Source: Hymenobacter convexus
Lineage (GTDB): Bacteria; Bacteroidota; Bacteroidia; Cytophagales; Hymenobacteraceae
Assembly (NCBI RefSeq): GCF_030580955.1
Contig: NZ_JAUQON010000014.1
Span: forward strand, 62,001-126,000
Direction of reading: 5' to 3'
Length of the DNA: 64,000 nucleotides
A program made the position numbers and the translations under genes. Below are positions 52,887-60,873 of the stretch, piece after piece; position 1 is the first letter of the stretch, and every line of letters begins with the position of its first letter. The notes under the pieces are model-generated. The model was given only the letters and a program-made list of their open reading frames with translations. It made no database searches and had not been told where the DNA came from.

Positions 52887-54362
52887 ATGACGCTTCTCCC
52901 CTTTTTCCGCCCCTGGGCGGCCCTGCTGGCGCCGCTGCTGCTGGGTGCCTGCCAGTCGGGCACCAAACCCACCGCCGAAACCGAAACCACGGCCCAGGCG
53001 CCCGCCGCCGCGCCCGATTCGTTGGCCTTCGCCGTGCGGCACCCGGCCTGGGCCGGCAATGCCACCATCTACCAGGTGAATGTGCGGCAATACACGCCGG
53101 CCGGCACCTTCCGGGCGGCCGAAAAGGACTTGCCGCGCCTGCAGAAAATGGGCGTGGGCATCCTGTGGCTCATGCCCATCAACCCCATCGGCCGCAGCCA
53201 CCGCAAGGGCACGCTGGGCAGCGCCTACTCGGTGCGAGACTACCGCGCCGTGAACCCCGACTTGGGCACGCTAGCCGATTTGCAGCACTACGTGAATACG
53301 GCCCACGGCCTTGGGATGCACGTTATTCTGGACTGGGTGGCCAACCACACGGCCTGGGACAGCAACCTCACCACCGAGCACCCCGACTGGTACACCCGCG
53401 ACGCGAAAGGCAACTTCCGCCCGCCGGTGGCCGACTGGCAGGACGTCATCGACCTCGACTACTCCAAGCCCGCCCTGCGCGAGTACATGACGCAAAGCAT
53501 GGTGTATTGGGTGAAAACCGTCGGCCTCGACGGCTACCGCTGCGACGTGGCCGGGCTGGTGCCCACCGATTTCTGGAACGACACCCGGCGCGAATTGGAG
53601 AAGGTGAAGCCGGTTTTCATGCTGGCCGAATGGGACGAGCTGTTCCCGCCCACTTTTATCTCGCGCAAAGAGTTCGACCCCAACACCCGCCTGCTCGAAA
53701 AGGCCTTCGACGCCACCTACGCCCTGAGTTTGCACGGCCTGCTCGACAGCATCGGGCGCGGCCAGAAACCCACCGCCGAGCTGGCCCGCTACCTCGCCGC
53801 CGAGCGCCGCATGTACCCGCCCGGCGTGAACCTGATGACCTTCACCAGCACCCACGACATCAACGCCTGGGACGGCAGCGAGTACGAGCGCCTCGGCCCC
53901 AACGCCCTGCCCGAAGCCGTGCTCACCACGCTCTGGCCCGGCATTCCGATGCTCTACAACGGCCAGGAAGCGGCCATGAAAAAGCGCTTGCGCTTCTTCG
54001 ACAAAGACACCATTCCGTGGAACAACTACCCGCTGCAAGGCTTCTACACCACGCTCTTGCAGCTGAAGAAGCAGCACCCGGCCCTGCGGAATTTTGACGC
54101 GACTTCGACCTTCAAGCTGCTGCCCAGCCCGGCCCACACGGTGCTTTTTGAGCGCCAGAAAGGCGCGGCGGCCGTGGTGGTGGCCGTGAACCTGAGCGAC
54201 CAGCCGCAGCAGGTACAGCTGCCCGCCCCGCCCCTGCCCGACCAGCTTTACCAGCGGCTTTTTACCACGGTCGGGCAGGAAAAGGGCGGCTTCAACCCTG
54301 CCTCGTCCGTGACGCTGTGGCCGCACGGCTACCAGGTTTGGGAACGAAAAGCCGAGAAATGA
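52887..54362 (+). CDS. GH13 alpha-amylase family lipoprotein
   Basis: 491-residue GH13 enzyme anchored as a lipoprotein (lipobox LLGAC followed by QSGTK). The barrel begins at ATIYQVNVRQYTPAGTFRA; nucleophile D220 in GYRCDVAGLVP, acid/base E248 in FMLAEWDEL, and D324 in STHDINAWDG are all present. A short C-terminal beta domain ends the protein. It is a close paralogue of the gene at 58376, with nearly the same motif order and the unusual AEWDEL around the acid/base, but differs by its export signal. Likely degrades maltodextrins in the periplasm while the twin acts in the cytoplasm. Divergent from the AraC regulator. Confidence 0.92.
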   Translation: MTLLPFFRPWAALLAPLLLGACQSGTKPTAETETTAQAPAAAPDSLAFAVRHPAWAGNATIYQVNVRQYTPAGTFRAAEKDLPRLQKMGVGILWLMPINPIGRSHRKGTLGSAYSVRDYRAVNPDLGTLADLQHYVNTAHGLGMHVILDWVANHTAWDSNLTTEHPDWYTRDAKGNFRPPVADWQDVIDLDYSKPALREYMTQSMVYWVKTVGLDGYRCDVAGLVPTDFWNDTRRELEKVKPVFMLAEWDELFPPTFISRKEFDPNTRLLEKAFDATYALSLHGLLDSIGRGQKPTAELARYLAAERRMYPPGVNLMTFTSTHDINAWDGSEYERLGPNALPEAVLTTLWPGIPMLYNGQEAAMKKRLRFFDKDTIPWNNYPLQGFYTTLLQLKKQHPALRNFDATSTFKLLPSPAHTVLFERQKGAAAVVVAVNLSDQPQQVQLPAPPLPDQLYQRLFTTVGQEKGGFNPASSVTLWPHGYQVWERKAEK

Positions 54363-54397
54363 GTAAGTAGCTGTGACCCTAACCGCTCCTGCTGCCC

Positions 54398-55114
54398 ATG
54401 CCCCTGCTTGCCGAAACCATTGTCCCCTTCGACTGGCAACGCCTGCTCTGGACGGCCGATGCCCCGCCCGCGTTTCTTTTTGAAGTCGCGTTTCGCTGCG
54501 TGACGGTGTACCTGCTCACGCTGGCGGCGCTGCGCATCACGGGCCGGCGCGGGGTGCGGCAGCTCTCGCTGTTTGAGCTGAGCATTATTCTGGCGCTGGG
54601 CTCGGCGGCGGGCGATGCCATGTTCTACCAGGACACCGCCCTGACGCACATCGTGGTGGTGTTTGCGGTGGTGATGCTGCTTTACGTGCTGCTCAACCGC
54701 CTCACCGAGGCCTACCCGCGCTTCAGCGACTGGCTGGAGGGCAAGCCGGTCAAGCTCGTGGCCAACGGCGCCATCGTAGACAAAGCCATGCGCAAGCAAA
54801 ACCTCACGCACAAGGAGCTATTTGGCGAGTTGCGGCAGCGGCAGGTGGAGCACCTAGGCCAGGTGCGCCTGGCCTACATCGAGGCCACCGGTCAGGTCAG
54901 CGCCTTTTTCTACGAAGACGACGAGGTGCGGCCCGGCTTGTCTATTCTGCCCGAAGACCGGGAAAAGGCCATCAGCCTCATCGAGAAAGAGGGTGACTAT
55001 GCCTGCACCGAATGCGGCCAGGTCGAAACCCTGACGCCCCGGCCCGCCCACGCCTGCCCGGTGTGCCGCTGCGACAAGTGGCTGCCCGCCAGCACGGCCC
55101 GCCGCGTGGCCTAA
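54398..55114 (+). CDS. DUF421 (YetF-like) membrane protein with zinc-ribbon-like tail
   Basis: 238-residue membrane protein. Three helices in the first 100 residues (FRCVTVYLLTLAALRITGRR, ELSIILALGSAAGDAMFYQD, HIVVVFAVVMLLYVLLNRL) precede the soluble DUF421 domain (VKLVANGAIVDKAMRKQNLT, ELFGELRQRQVEHLGQVRLA). The last 45 residues add two CxxC-type pairs (YACTECG and ACPVCRCDKW) that could bind zinc. Proteins of this family are linked to cell surface or sporulation functions in Bacillus, but the role here is unknown. It is 35 bases after the GH13 gene and may be co-transcribed. Confidence 0.87.
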   Translation: MPLLAETIVPFDWQRLLWTADAPPAFLFEVAFRCVTVYLLTLAALRITGRRGVRQLSLFELSIILALGSAAGDAMFYQDTALTHIVVVFAVVMLLYVLLNRLTEAYPRFSDWLEGKPVKLVANGAIVDKAMRKQNLTHKELFGELRQRQVEHLGQVRLAYIEATGQVSAFFYEDDEVRPGLSILPEDREKAISLIEKEGDYACTECGQVETLTPRPAHACPVCRCDKWLPASTARRVA

Positions 55115-55169
55115 GCCAACTTTTTGGGCGGGTTGCGGGTTGAATCGGCTCACCTTTTCCGGCTTCTGC

Positions 55170-55760
55170 ATGTCCGAACTCTTCGATACCGAGCAAATCA
55201 ACCACCTCATCCGCACGCGGCGCAGCACCTTTATTCCGCAGTTTGTGCCCGGCCGCGTCATCCCCGATTCGACCGTGTGGCAGCTGCTCGAAAACGCCAA
55301 CTGGGCGCCCAGCCACAAGCAAACCGAGCCCTGGCGCTTCACTGTTTTCACGGGCGCGGGCCTGCAAAAGCTGGCCGATTTCCAGGCCGATTTATACGAG
55401 CGCACCGCCGGCCCGGCCTATAAAGCGGCCAAGCACGCCAACCTGCGCCGCAATCCGCTGCAGTGCTCGCACGTCATCGCCATTGCCATGAAGCGCACCG
55501 AGCGCCGCCTGCCCGAAATCGAGGAAATCGAAGCCGTGGCCTGCGCCGTGCAAAACCTGCACCTCTCGGCCCACGCCTACGGCCTGGGCGGCTACTGGAG
55601 CAGCGGCGGCATCACCTACACCGAGGAAGCCAAGGCCTTTTTCGGCCTCGAAGCCGACGACCGGCTGCTGGGCTTTTTCCAGCTCGGCTACATCGACGTG
55701 CCCTCGGCGCCGGGCCAGCGCGGCCCCGTGCAGGCCAAAACCCGCTGGGTGAGCGAGTAA
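55170..55760 (+). CDS. Nitroreductase family protein
   Basis: 196-residue FMN-dependent NAD(P)H oxidoreductase. Start at ATG 55170 (MSELFDTEQINHLIRTRRST). The N-terminal R-R-S motif (IRTRRSTFIPQF) and NANWAPSHKQTEPWRFTVFT bind the flavin phosphate and ring; AVACAVQNLHLSAHAYGLGG and WSSGGITYTEEAKAFFGLE follow as in the family; GFFQLGYIDVP is the late strand. Substrate is unknown; nitro compounds, quinones or enones are typical. Monocistronic or second after DUF421. Confidence 0.9.
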   Translation: MSELFDTEQINHLIRTRRSTFIPQFVPGRVIPDSTVWQLLENANWAPSHKQTEPWRFTVFTGAGLQKLADFQADLYERTAGPAYKAAKHANLRRNPLQCSHVIAIAMKRTERRLPEIEEIEAVACAVQNLHLSAHAYGLGGYWSSGGITYTEEAKAFFGLEADDRLLGFFQLGYIDVPSAPGQRGPVQAKTRWVSE

Positions 55761-55883
55761 GCATCCACTCCGGAGTTCACCTATATTTAGGACGCCAAAC
55801 CGCGCCTGCTTCAGCGCGCCCAATGCAACCCTGGGCCTCAAAGCGGCATCAATTCCCCGCTCATCCGCCATCAATCAGTGAAT

Positions 55884-57023
55884 ATGAAAAAGCTTCTTTA
55901 TAGTGCCTTGTTCCTGCTGCCCGCCCTGGCCCAGGCCCAAACCGAGAATTTTGTGGTGAAAGGCACCGTGGGCGCCAAAGCCGGCGTGACCAAAGCCTAC
56001 CTGCGCTACGTGAATGCCCAGAAGTGGCTGGTCGATTCGGCGGCCGTAAAAAACGGGCGTTTTGAGTTCAAGGGCGCCGTGCCCGAGCCGGGGCGCGCCA
56101 CGCTCGTCCTGAGCCACAATGGCACTTCGTTGGCCAAATCGAAGGACGCCACCAAGGAGTTTTTCTTTGTGGAACAGGGCACCATTGCCATCAGCACGCC
56201 CGATTCGGCCACCAAAGCTGTGGTGCGCGGCACGCCGCTCAACGACGAAAACGCCAAGCTGGCCGCCCTGCTGAAATCGTCGGATAGCCGGTACGAAGCC
56301 TACATCAAAGAGTACCGCGCCCAGCCCGAGGCCATGCGCAAAGACCCGGCCTACATCAAGCAGCTCGAAGCCAAGCTCGACCCCATCGAAGCCGAGCAGA
56401 AACAAATCCGCACCGCCTACATCAAGGCCCACCCCGATGCGCGCTACAGCTTGTTTGTGCTCCAGGATGCGGCCGGCTCGGTACCGGAAGTGACGTCTTA
56501 CGCCGCCCTCTACCAGGGCCTGAGCGCCAACCTGCGCAACTCCGTGCGGGGCAAGCGCATCGATGAGCAAATCAAGCGCTTGCAGAAGGTGGCCATCGGC
56601 GCGGAGGCTCCCGATTTCACCCAGAACAACCCCGACAACGTGCCCGTGAAGCTGAGCAGCCTGCGCGGCAAGTACGTGCTGATTGACTTCTGGGCCAGCT
56701 GGTGCGGTCCCTGCCGCCAGGAAAACCCCAACGTGGTGAAGGCCTACAACGCTTTCAAAGACAAAGGCTTCACCATCCTCGGCGTGTCGCTGGACAAGGA
56801 AGGCGCCCGCGAAGCCTGGATGCGCGCCATCGAAAAAGACGGCCTGGCCTGGACGCAGGTGTCGGACCTGAAATACTGGAACAACGCCGTGGCCCAGGAA
56901 TACGGCGTGCAGTCCATCCCCCAAAACTTCCTGCTCGACCCGCAGGGCAAAATCGTGGCCGCCAACCTGCGCGGCGAGGAGTTGCAAAGCACCCTGAGCA
57001 AGCTGCTGAACAAGGCGAATTAA
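55884..57023 (+). CDS. TlpA/ResA-like thiol-disulfide oxidoreductase with DUF4369
   Basis: 379-residue exported thioredoxin-like protein. ATG 55884 starts the signal peptide MKKLLYSALFLLPALAQA; a GTG six bases earlier is less likely. An N-terminal DUF4369 domain (about 22-130) and a helical linker precede the TlpA domain (about 235-379) with FWASWCGPCRQ: C274-G-P-C277. The cis-Pro loop is in GVQSIPQNFLLDP. This architecture is characteristic of Bacteroidota and is thought to handle periplasmic disulfides or haem maturation. It has its own terminator. Confidence 0.93.
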   Translation: MKKLLYSALFLLPALAQAQTENFVVKGTVGAKAGVTKAYLRYVNAQKWLVDSAAVKNGRFEFKGAVPEPGRATLVLSHNGTSLAKSKDATKEFFFVEQGTIAISTPDSATKAVVRGTPLNDENAKLAALLKSSDSRYEAYIKEYRAQPEAMRKDPAYIKQLEAKLDPIEAEQKQIRTAYIKAHPDARYSLFVLQDAAGSVPEVTSYAALYQGLSANLRNSVRGKRIDEQIKRLQKVAIGAEAPDFTQNNPDNVPVKLSSLRGKYVLIDFWASWCGPCRQENPNVVKAYNAFKDKGFTILGVSLDKEGAREAWMRAIEKDGLAWTQVSDLKYWNNAVAQEYGVQSIPQNFLLDPQGKIVAANLRGEELQSTLSKLLNKAN

Positions 57024-57043
57024 GCTTTTTTGGCAATTGTCTA

Positions 57044-57100
57044 CGCCGCAAATCGGGCCTTTTCTTCCGGGAAGCGGCGCTGGTTTGCGGCGTTTTTTTT
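57044..57100 (+). terminator. Rho-independent terminator of the TlpA gene
   Basis: CGCCGCAAA (57044-57052) pairs with TTTGCGGCG (57084-57092), with an inner CTTCCGGGAAG hairpin, followed by eight T. Confidence 0.85.
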
Positions 57101-57104
57101 GAAC

Positions 57105-57204
57105 GTCATGCTGAGCGCAGCGAAGGACCTTGTTACCGCAGAACGGTTTGCAGTAAATCAATCGGCTTAAACGTAATAAGGTCCTTCGCTACGCTCAGGA
57201 TGAC
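57105..57204. repeat. Family A dispersed palindrome, long class, inverted
   Basis: Arms GTCATGCTGAGCGCAGCGAA... and ...TTCGCTACGCTCAGGATGAC. Loop contains CAGTAAATCAATCGGCTTA, the same core as in the copies at 6014 and 49105. It begins five bases after the TlpA terminator T-tract. Confidence 0.9.
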
Positions 57205-57236
57205 AGGCGTTTTCAACTTTAAATTCAACGCACCAC

Positions 57237-57716
57237 ATGGACCCCGCCTTTTCGCAACAGTACGACCTCGTTCGCGGGGCCCGCGCGGCGCTGCTGCGGT
57301 ACTGCGCCACGCTCAGCCCGGCGCATTTTGTGGCGCCGGTGGCCGCCTTCAATCACAGCAGCATCCGCGACTTGCTGGTGCACGTGGCGGGCTGCTACCA
57401 AGCGTGGCTGGGCGAAGTGGGCCTGGGCCGGGCTCTGCTGCGCCCGCAGCCGGCCCAGGTGCCCGATGTAGCCGCCGTGCGGGTGCTATTCGCGGATGTG
57501 GATGCGTTGGTACGGGAATTTGGACAGCATTTCGCCAGCCAGTGGCTGACCCCGCAGCGGTTCGATTCGCCGCGGCACCCGGCGCCGCTACAGCTTTCGC
57601 CGCTGCAGCTGTTCACCCACGTCATCACCCACGAGTTTCACCACAAAGGCCAGGCGCTCAGCATGAGTCGGCAGCTGGGCTACGTGCCTGTGGATACCGA
57701 TGTAATTCGGACCTGA
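57237..57716 (+). CDS. DinB family protein
   Basis: 159-residue four-helix-bundle protein of the DinB/YfiT group. The three His of the metal site are placed as usual: one in SIRDLLVHVAGCYQAW (about residue 46) and two in THVITHEFHHKGQAL (about 134-138). Members act as metal-dependent thiol transferases or remain uncharacterised. No bacillithiol genes are near. Starts 32 bases after the palindrome. Confidence 0.9.
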   Translation: MDPAFSQQYDLVRGARAALLRYCATLSPAHFVAPVAAFNHSSIRDLLVHVAGCYQAWLGEVGLGRALLRPQPAQVPDVAAVRVLFADVDALVREFGQHFASQWLTPQRFDSPRHPAPLQLSPLQLFTHVITHEFHHKGQALSMSRQLGYVPVDTDVIRT

Positions 57717-57818
57717 TGCTTTGGCGTGGCTTAGCGAAGCTCCTCCATCGCGCATTTGGCAGGCCGCGCACACATTCTAAGTATCAACTAAATCCGCCAC
57801 CACCAAGGCCCTTTTGCT

Positions 57819-58208
57819 ATGCTGCCCCACCTCGGCCTGCACCACGTCGCCCTCATTTGTGCCGATTACACGGCGTCGAAGCGCTTCTACACCGAGGTTC
57901 TCGGGCTGGAAATCCTCGCCGAAACCTACCGCGCCGCGCGAGACTCGCACAAGCTCGATTTGGCCGTGAACGGGCAGTATGTGCTGGAACTGTTTTCCTT
58001 TCCCAACCCGCCGCCACGCCCCAGCTACCCCGAGGCCGCCGGCCTGCGCCACCTGGCCTTCGCCGTGCCCGATGTGGCGGCGGCTATTGAGCACCTGGAG
58101 CAGCACGGCGTGGCTTGTGAGCCCATTCAGGTGGATGAGCTGACGGGCCGCCGCTTCACGTTTTTCAGCGACCCCGACGGGCTGCCCCTGGAATTCTACG
58201 AGGTGTAG
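57819..58208 (+). CDS. VOC family protein (glyoxalase-like)
   Basis: 129-residue vicinal-oxygen-chelate protein with two beta-alpha-beta-beta-beta modules. Metal-site positions: H9 in GLHHVALICADY, a Glu in YVLELFSFP, H in LRHLAFAVPD, and the last Glu in LPLEFYEV. The pattern resembles YwbC/SMU-type lactoylglutathione lyase-like proteins (VLGLEIL, KLDLAVNG). Substrate unknown. The stop codon TAG is the second to fourth base of the family C palindrome that begins at 58205, so the repeat inserted at or formed the gene's end. Confidence 0.88.
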   Translation: MLPHLGLHHVALICADYTASKRFYTEVLGLEILAETYRAARDSHKLDLAVNGQYVLELFSFPNPPPRPSYPEAAGLRHLAFAVPDVAAAIEHLEQHGVACEPIQVDELTGRRFTFFSDPDGLPLEFYEV

Positions 58209-58301
58209 AGACGCGACACTTCGCGTCTCGGCGTCCGCGCCACTTGACGGTTGTTTCAGCTTTATCGTTTAATGAGGAGACGCGAAGTGTCGTGTCTCTA
58301 C
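58205..58301. repeat. Family C double-hairpin palindrome
   Basis: Arms 58205-58229 and 58277-58301 are complementary with one mismatch. Each arm is itself a hairpin (GAGACGCGA CACT TCGCGTCTC). The first bases GTAGAG give the TAG stop codon of the VOC gene. Confidence 0.9.
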
Positions 58302-58375
58302 GCCGGCCGGCCGTTGCCCACGATAACCGTCGGCACCGGCGCCGCGTAGCGGCAAGCTCCACCACGCCCCTCCCG

Positions 58376-59743
58376 ATGTCCGACCACCCCCACGCCGCCC
58401 GCTTCACCGTGCCCCACCCCGAGTGGGCCGCCCACGCCACCATCTACGAAGTCAACGTTCGGAATTTTACACCAGAGGGCACTTTCCGGGCGTTTGAAGC
58501 CCATCTGCCGCGGCTGCAGCAAATGGGAATCGGCATTGTATGGCTGATGCCGGTGCATCCCATCGGGGAAGTGGGGCGCAAAGGTTCGCTGGGCTCGCCC
58601 TACGCCGTGCGCGACTATTTTGGCGTGAACCCCGAATTTGGCACGCTGGACGACTTGCGCCAGTTGGTGCAAACGGCCCATGCGCTGGGAATGAAGGTGA
58701 TACTTGATTGGGTGGCCAACCACACCAGCCGCGACAACGACCTCATCACCGAGCACCCCGACTGGTACCAGCACGACGCCGACGGCCAGCTGGTGCCGCC
58801 CGTGCCCGACTGGACCGACGTGGTGGCGCTGGACTACGGCAACCGCGCCATGCGCCGCTACATGACCGATGCCCTGGCCTACTGGCTGCGCGAAGCCGAC
58901 ATCGACGGCTACCGCTGCGACGTGGCCGGCCTGGTGCCCACCGATTTCTGGGACGAGGCCCGGCCGGTGCTCGATGCCATGAAGCCGGTGTTTATGCTGG
59001 CCGAATGGGACGAGCTGTACCCTTCGGGTGGGTTGAGCTGGGAGGAATTCAATTCCGATACCAAGCTGCTGGAAAAGGCTTTCAACATGACGTTTGGCCT
59101 GCGCCTGCACTACCTGCTCGACCGCGTTGCCGAAGGCCACGCCCCGCTGGCCGACATCGACATTTACCTGGCCGCCGAGCGCGAGAAATACCCGCCCAGC
59201 GTGTACCTGATGCACTTCACCAGCAACCACGACGTGAACAGCTGGGACGGCACCGAGTACGAGCGCCTGGGCCCGCTGGCCCTGCCTTTCGCCGTGCTCA
59301 CGGCCCTGATGCCGGGCATGCCGATGCTCTACTCGGGTCAGGAATCCGGCCTGAACCGCCGGCTGGCCTTCTTCGACCACGACCCGATTGACTGGAATAA
59401 CTACCCGCTACAGGACTTCTACACCCGCCTGTTTCAGCTCAAAAAAACCCACCCGGCCCTGCGCAACGGCGACCCGACCAGCCGGTTCCAGCGCCTGCCG
59501 GGCCCGCCCGAAGTGTACGCTTTTGCCCGGAGCAAAGGCGGCGCGGCAGTGCTTTGCGCGGTGAACGTGGCGGCAGAGGCGCGGGCGCTGCCCACCGTGA
59601 CCGGCCAATGGCGCGACCTTATCAGCGATGAAACAATGGACCTGCCAGCCGGCCGGGAAATCTCGGTGCCGGCCCAAGGCTGGCGCGTTTTAGTGGCCGA
59701 AGCGCCTGCTGCGGGCCAACCTTCGGAGCGGGTTGGCGGTTAG
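58376..59743 (+). CDS. GH13 alpha-amylase family enzyme, cytoplasmic paralogue
   Basis: 455-residue GH13 enzyme without signal peptide. The frame opens at 58244 inside the family C repeat, but the ATG at 58376 (MSDHPHAARFTVPHPEWAAH) is the sensible start. Catalytic residues D182 (GYRCDVAGLVP), E210 (FMLAEWDEL) and D286 (SNHDVNSWDG) are intact. It closely parallels the lipoprotein at 52887 along the whole barrel (for example HPDWY, VANHT, RYLAAER-like and WNNYPLQ segments). Presumably hydrolyses or transglycosylates maltodextrins inside the cell. Its lack of a signal is the main difference, so the pair is probably a duplication that split between compartments. Confidence 0.92.
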   Translation: MSDHPHAARFTVPHPEWAAHATIYEVNVRNFTPEGTFRAFEAHLPRLQQMGIGIVWLMPVHPIGEVGRKGSLGSPYAVRDYFGVNPEFGTLDDLRQLVQTAHALGMKVILDWVANHTSRDNDLITEHPDWYQHDADGQLVPPVPDWTDVVALDYGNRAMRRYMTDALAYWLREADIDGYRCDVAGLVPTDFWDEARPVLDAMKPVFMLAEWDELYPSGGLSWEEFNSDTKLLEKAFNMTFGLRLHYLLDRVAEGHAPLADIDIYLAAEREKYPPSVYLMHFTSNHDVNSWDGTEYERLGPLALPFAVLTALMPGMPMLYSGQESGLNRRLAFFDHDPIDWNNYPLQDFYTRLFQLKKTHPALRNGDPTSRFQRLPGPPEVYAFARSKGGAAVLCAVNVAAEARALPTVTGQWRDLISDETMDLPAGREISVPAQGWRVLVAEAPAAGQPSERVGG

Positions 59744-59773
59744 TGCAGCTCATTCCCTGAATCTTCTTTCGCT

Positions 59774-60712
59774 ATGCAAACCCGTGAATTGGGCCGCTCC
59801 GGCCTGCAAATTTCGCCCCTTATGCTGGGCGGCAACGTCTTTGGCTGGACCATTGACGAGGCTACTTCCTTCGCTGTGCTCGACGCCTTTGTGGCCAACG
59901 GCGGCAACGCCATCGACACGGCCGACGGCTATTCCGTTTGGGTGCCGGGGCACGTGGGCGGCGAGTCGGAAACCATTATCGGCAAATGGCTCAAGCAGCG
60001 CGGCCGGCGCGACGACGTCGTTATCGCCACCAAAGTGGGCTGGGAAGTAAATCCCGAGAATAAAGGCCTCAAGAAAGACTACATCCTGCGCGCCGTGGAA
60101 GGCTCCCTCAAGCGCCTGCAAACCGACTACATCGACCTCTACCAGTCGCACAAAGACGACCCGACCACGCCCGTGGAGGAAACGCTGGAAGCCTACGCCC
60201 AACTAGTGAAGGAGGGCAAGGTGCGCGCCATCGGGGCCTCTAATTTCACAAAAGAGCGCCTGCAGGAGTCGCTGGCGGCCAGCAAGCAGCACGGTTTCCC
60301 GCGCTACGAAACGCTGCAAAACCTTTATAACTTGTACGACCGGGAGGATTTTGAGAAGAACCTTGCGCCGCTGCTGCTCGAAGAAACCATCAGCGCCATT
60401 CCGTACTACGGGCTGGCCGCCGGCTTCCTCACCGGCAAGTACCGCGACCAGAACGACCTGCAAAAAAGCCCGCGCGGCGCCGGCGTCGGCCAGAAATACC
60501 TCAATGAAAAGGGCCTGGCCCTGCTTACCGCCCTCGACGCCGTGGCCAACCGCCAGCAGGCCACGCCCGCCCAGGTGGCCTTGGCCTGGCTGATGCAGGC
60601 GCCGGCCGTGACGGCCCCCATTGCCAGCGCCACCAGCGTAGGCCAGGTCACGGAGCTGCTCGAAGCCACCGAGCTGCGCCTGACGGCCGAGGACGTGCAA
60701 ACGCTGCAGTAG
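59774..60712 (+). CDS. Aldo/keto reductase
   Basis: 312-residue NAD(P)H-dependent oxidoreductase with the (beta/alpha)8 fold. The full catalytic tetrad is present: D48 (NAIDTADGYS), Y53, K87 (IATKVGWE) and H126 (YQSHKDD). Later motifs AIGASNF and ATSVGQVTELLEA bind the cofactor. It resembles the potassium channel beta/YghZ-like group that reduces aldehydes. The substrate is unknown. 30 bases after the GH13 gene on the same strand, so possibly co-transcribed. Confidence 0.93.
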   Translation: MQTRELGRSGLQISPLMLGGNVFGWTIDEATSFAVLDAFVANGGNAIDTADGYSVWVPGHVGGESETIIGKWLKQRGRRDDVVIATKVGWEVNPENKGLKKDYILRAVEGSLKRLQTDYIDLYQSHKDDPTTPVEETLEAYAQLVKEGKVRAIGASNFTKERLQESLAASKQHGFPRYETLQNLYNLYDREDFEKNLAPLLLEETISAIPYYGLAAGFLTGKYRDQNDLQKSPRGAGVGQKYLNEKGLALLTALDAVANRQQATPAQVALAWLMQAPAVTAPIASATSVGQVTELLEATELRLTAEDVQTLQ

Positions 60713-60762
60713 GCGCAGCCGGTGAAGGCGGAGTAGCGACCAACAACTGGTAATAATAAACG

Positions 60763-60850
60763 GTCATGCTGAGCATAGCCGAAGCATCTCTACTGCGAGC
60801 GTAATTATTTACTGCCTCAGTAGAGATGCTTCGGCTGCGCTCAGCATGAC
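60763..60850. repeat. Family A dispersed palindrome, short class
   Basis: Arms GTCATGCTGAGCATAGCCGA... and ...GGCTGCGCTCAGCATGAC, pairing extended outward through AAACG and CGTTT. Loop GCGTAATTATTTACTGCC. It lies between convergent genes. Confidence 0.92.
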
Positions 60851-60873
60851 CGTTTTTTCATTAATAATTGGCC

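Noticed and set aside
6014..60850. CRISPR array made of the family A repeats
   Set aside because: Copies are kilobases apart, palindromic over their length and without spacers of regular size; no cas genes are present.
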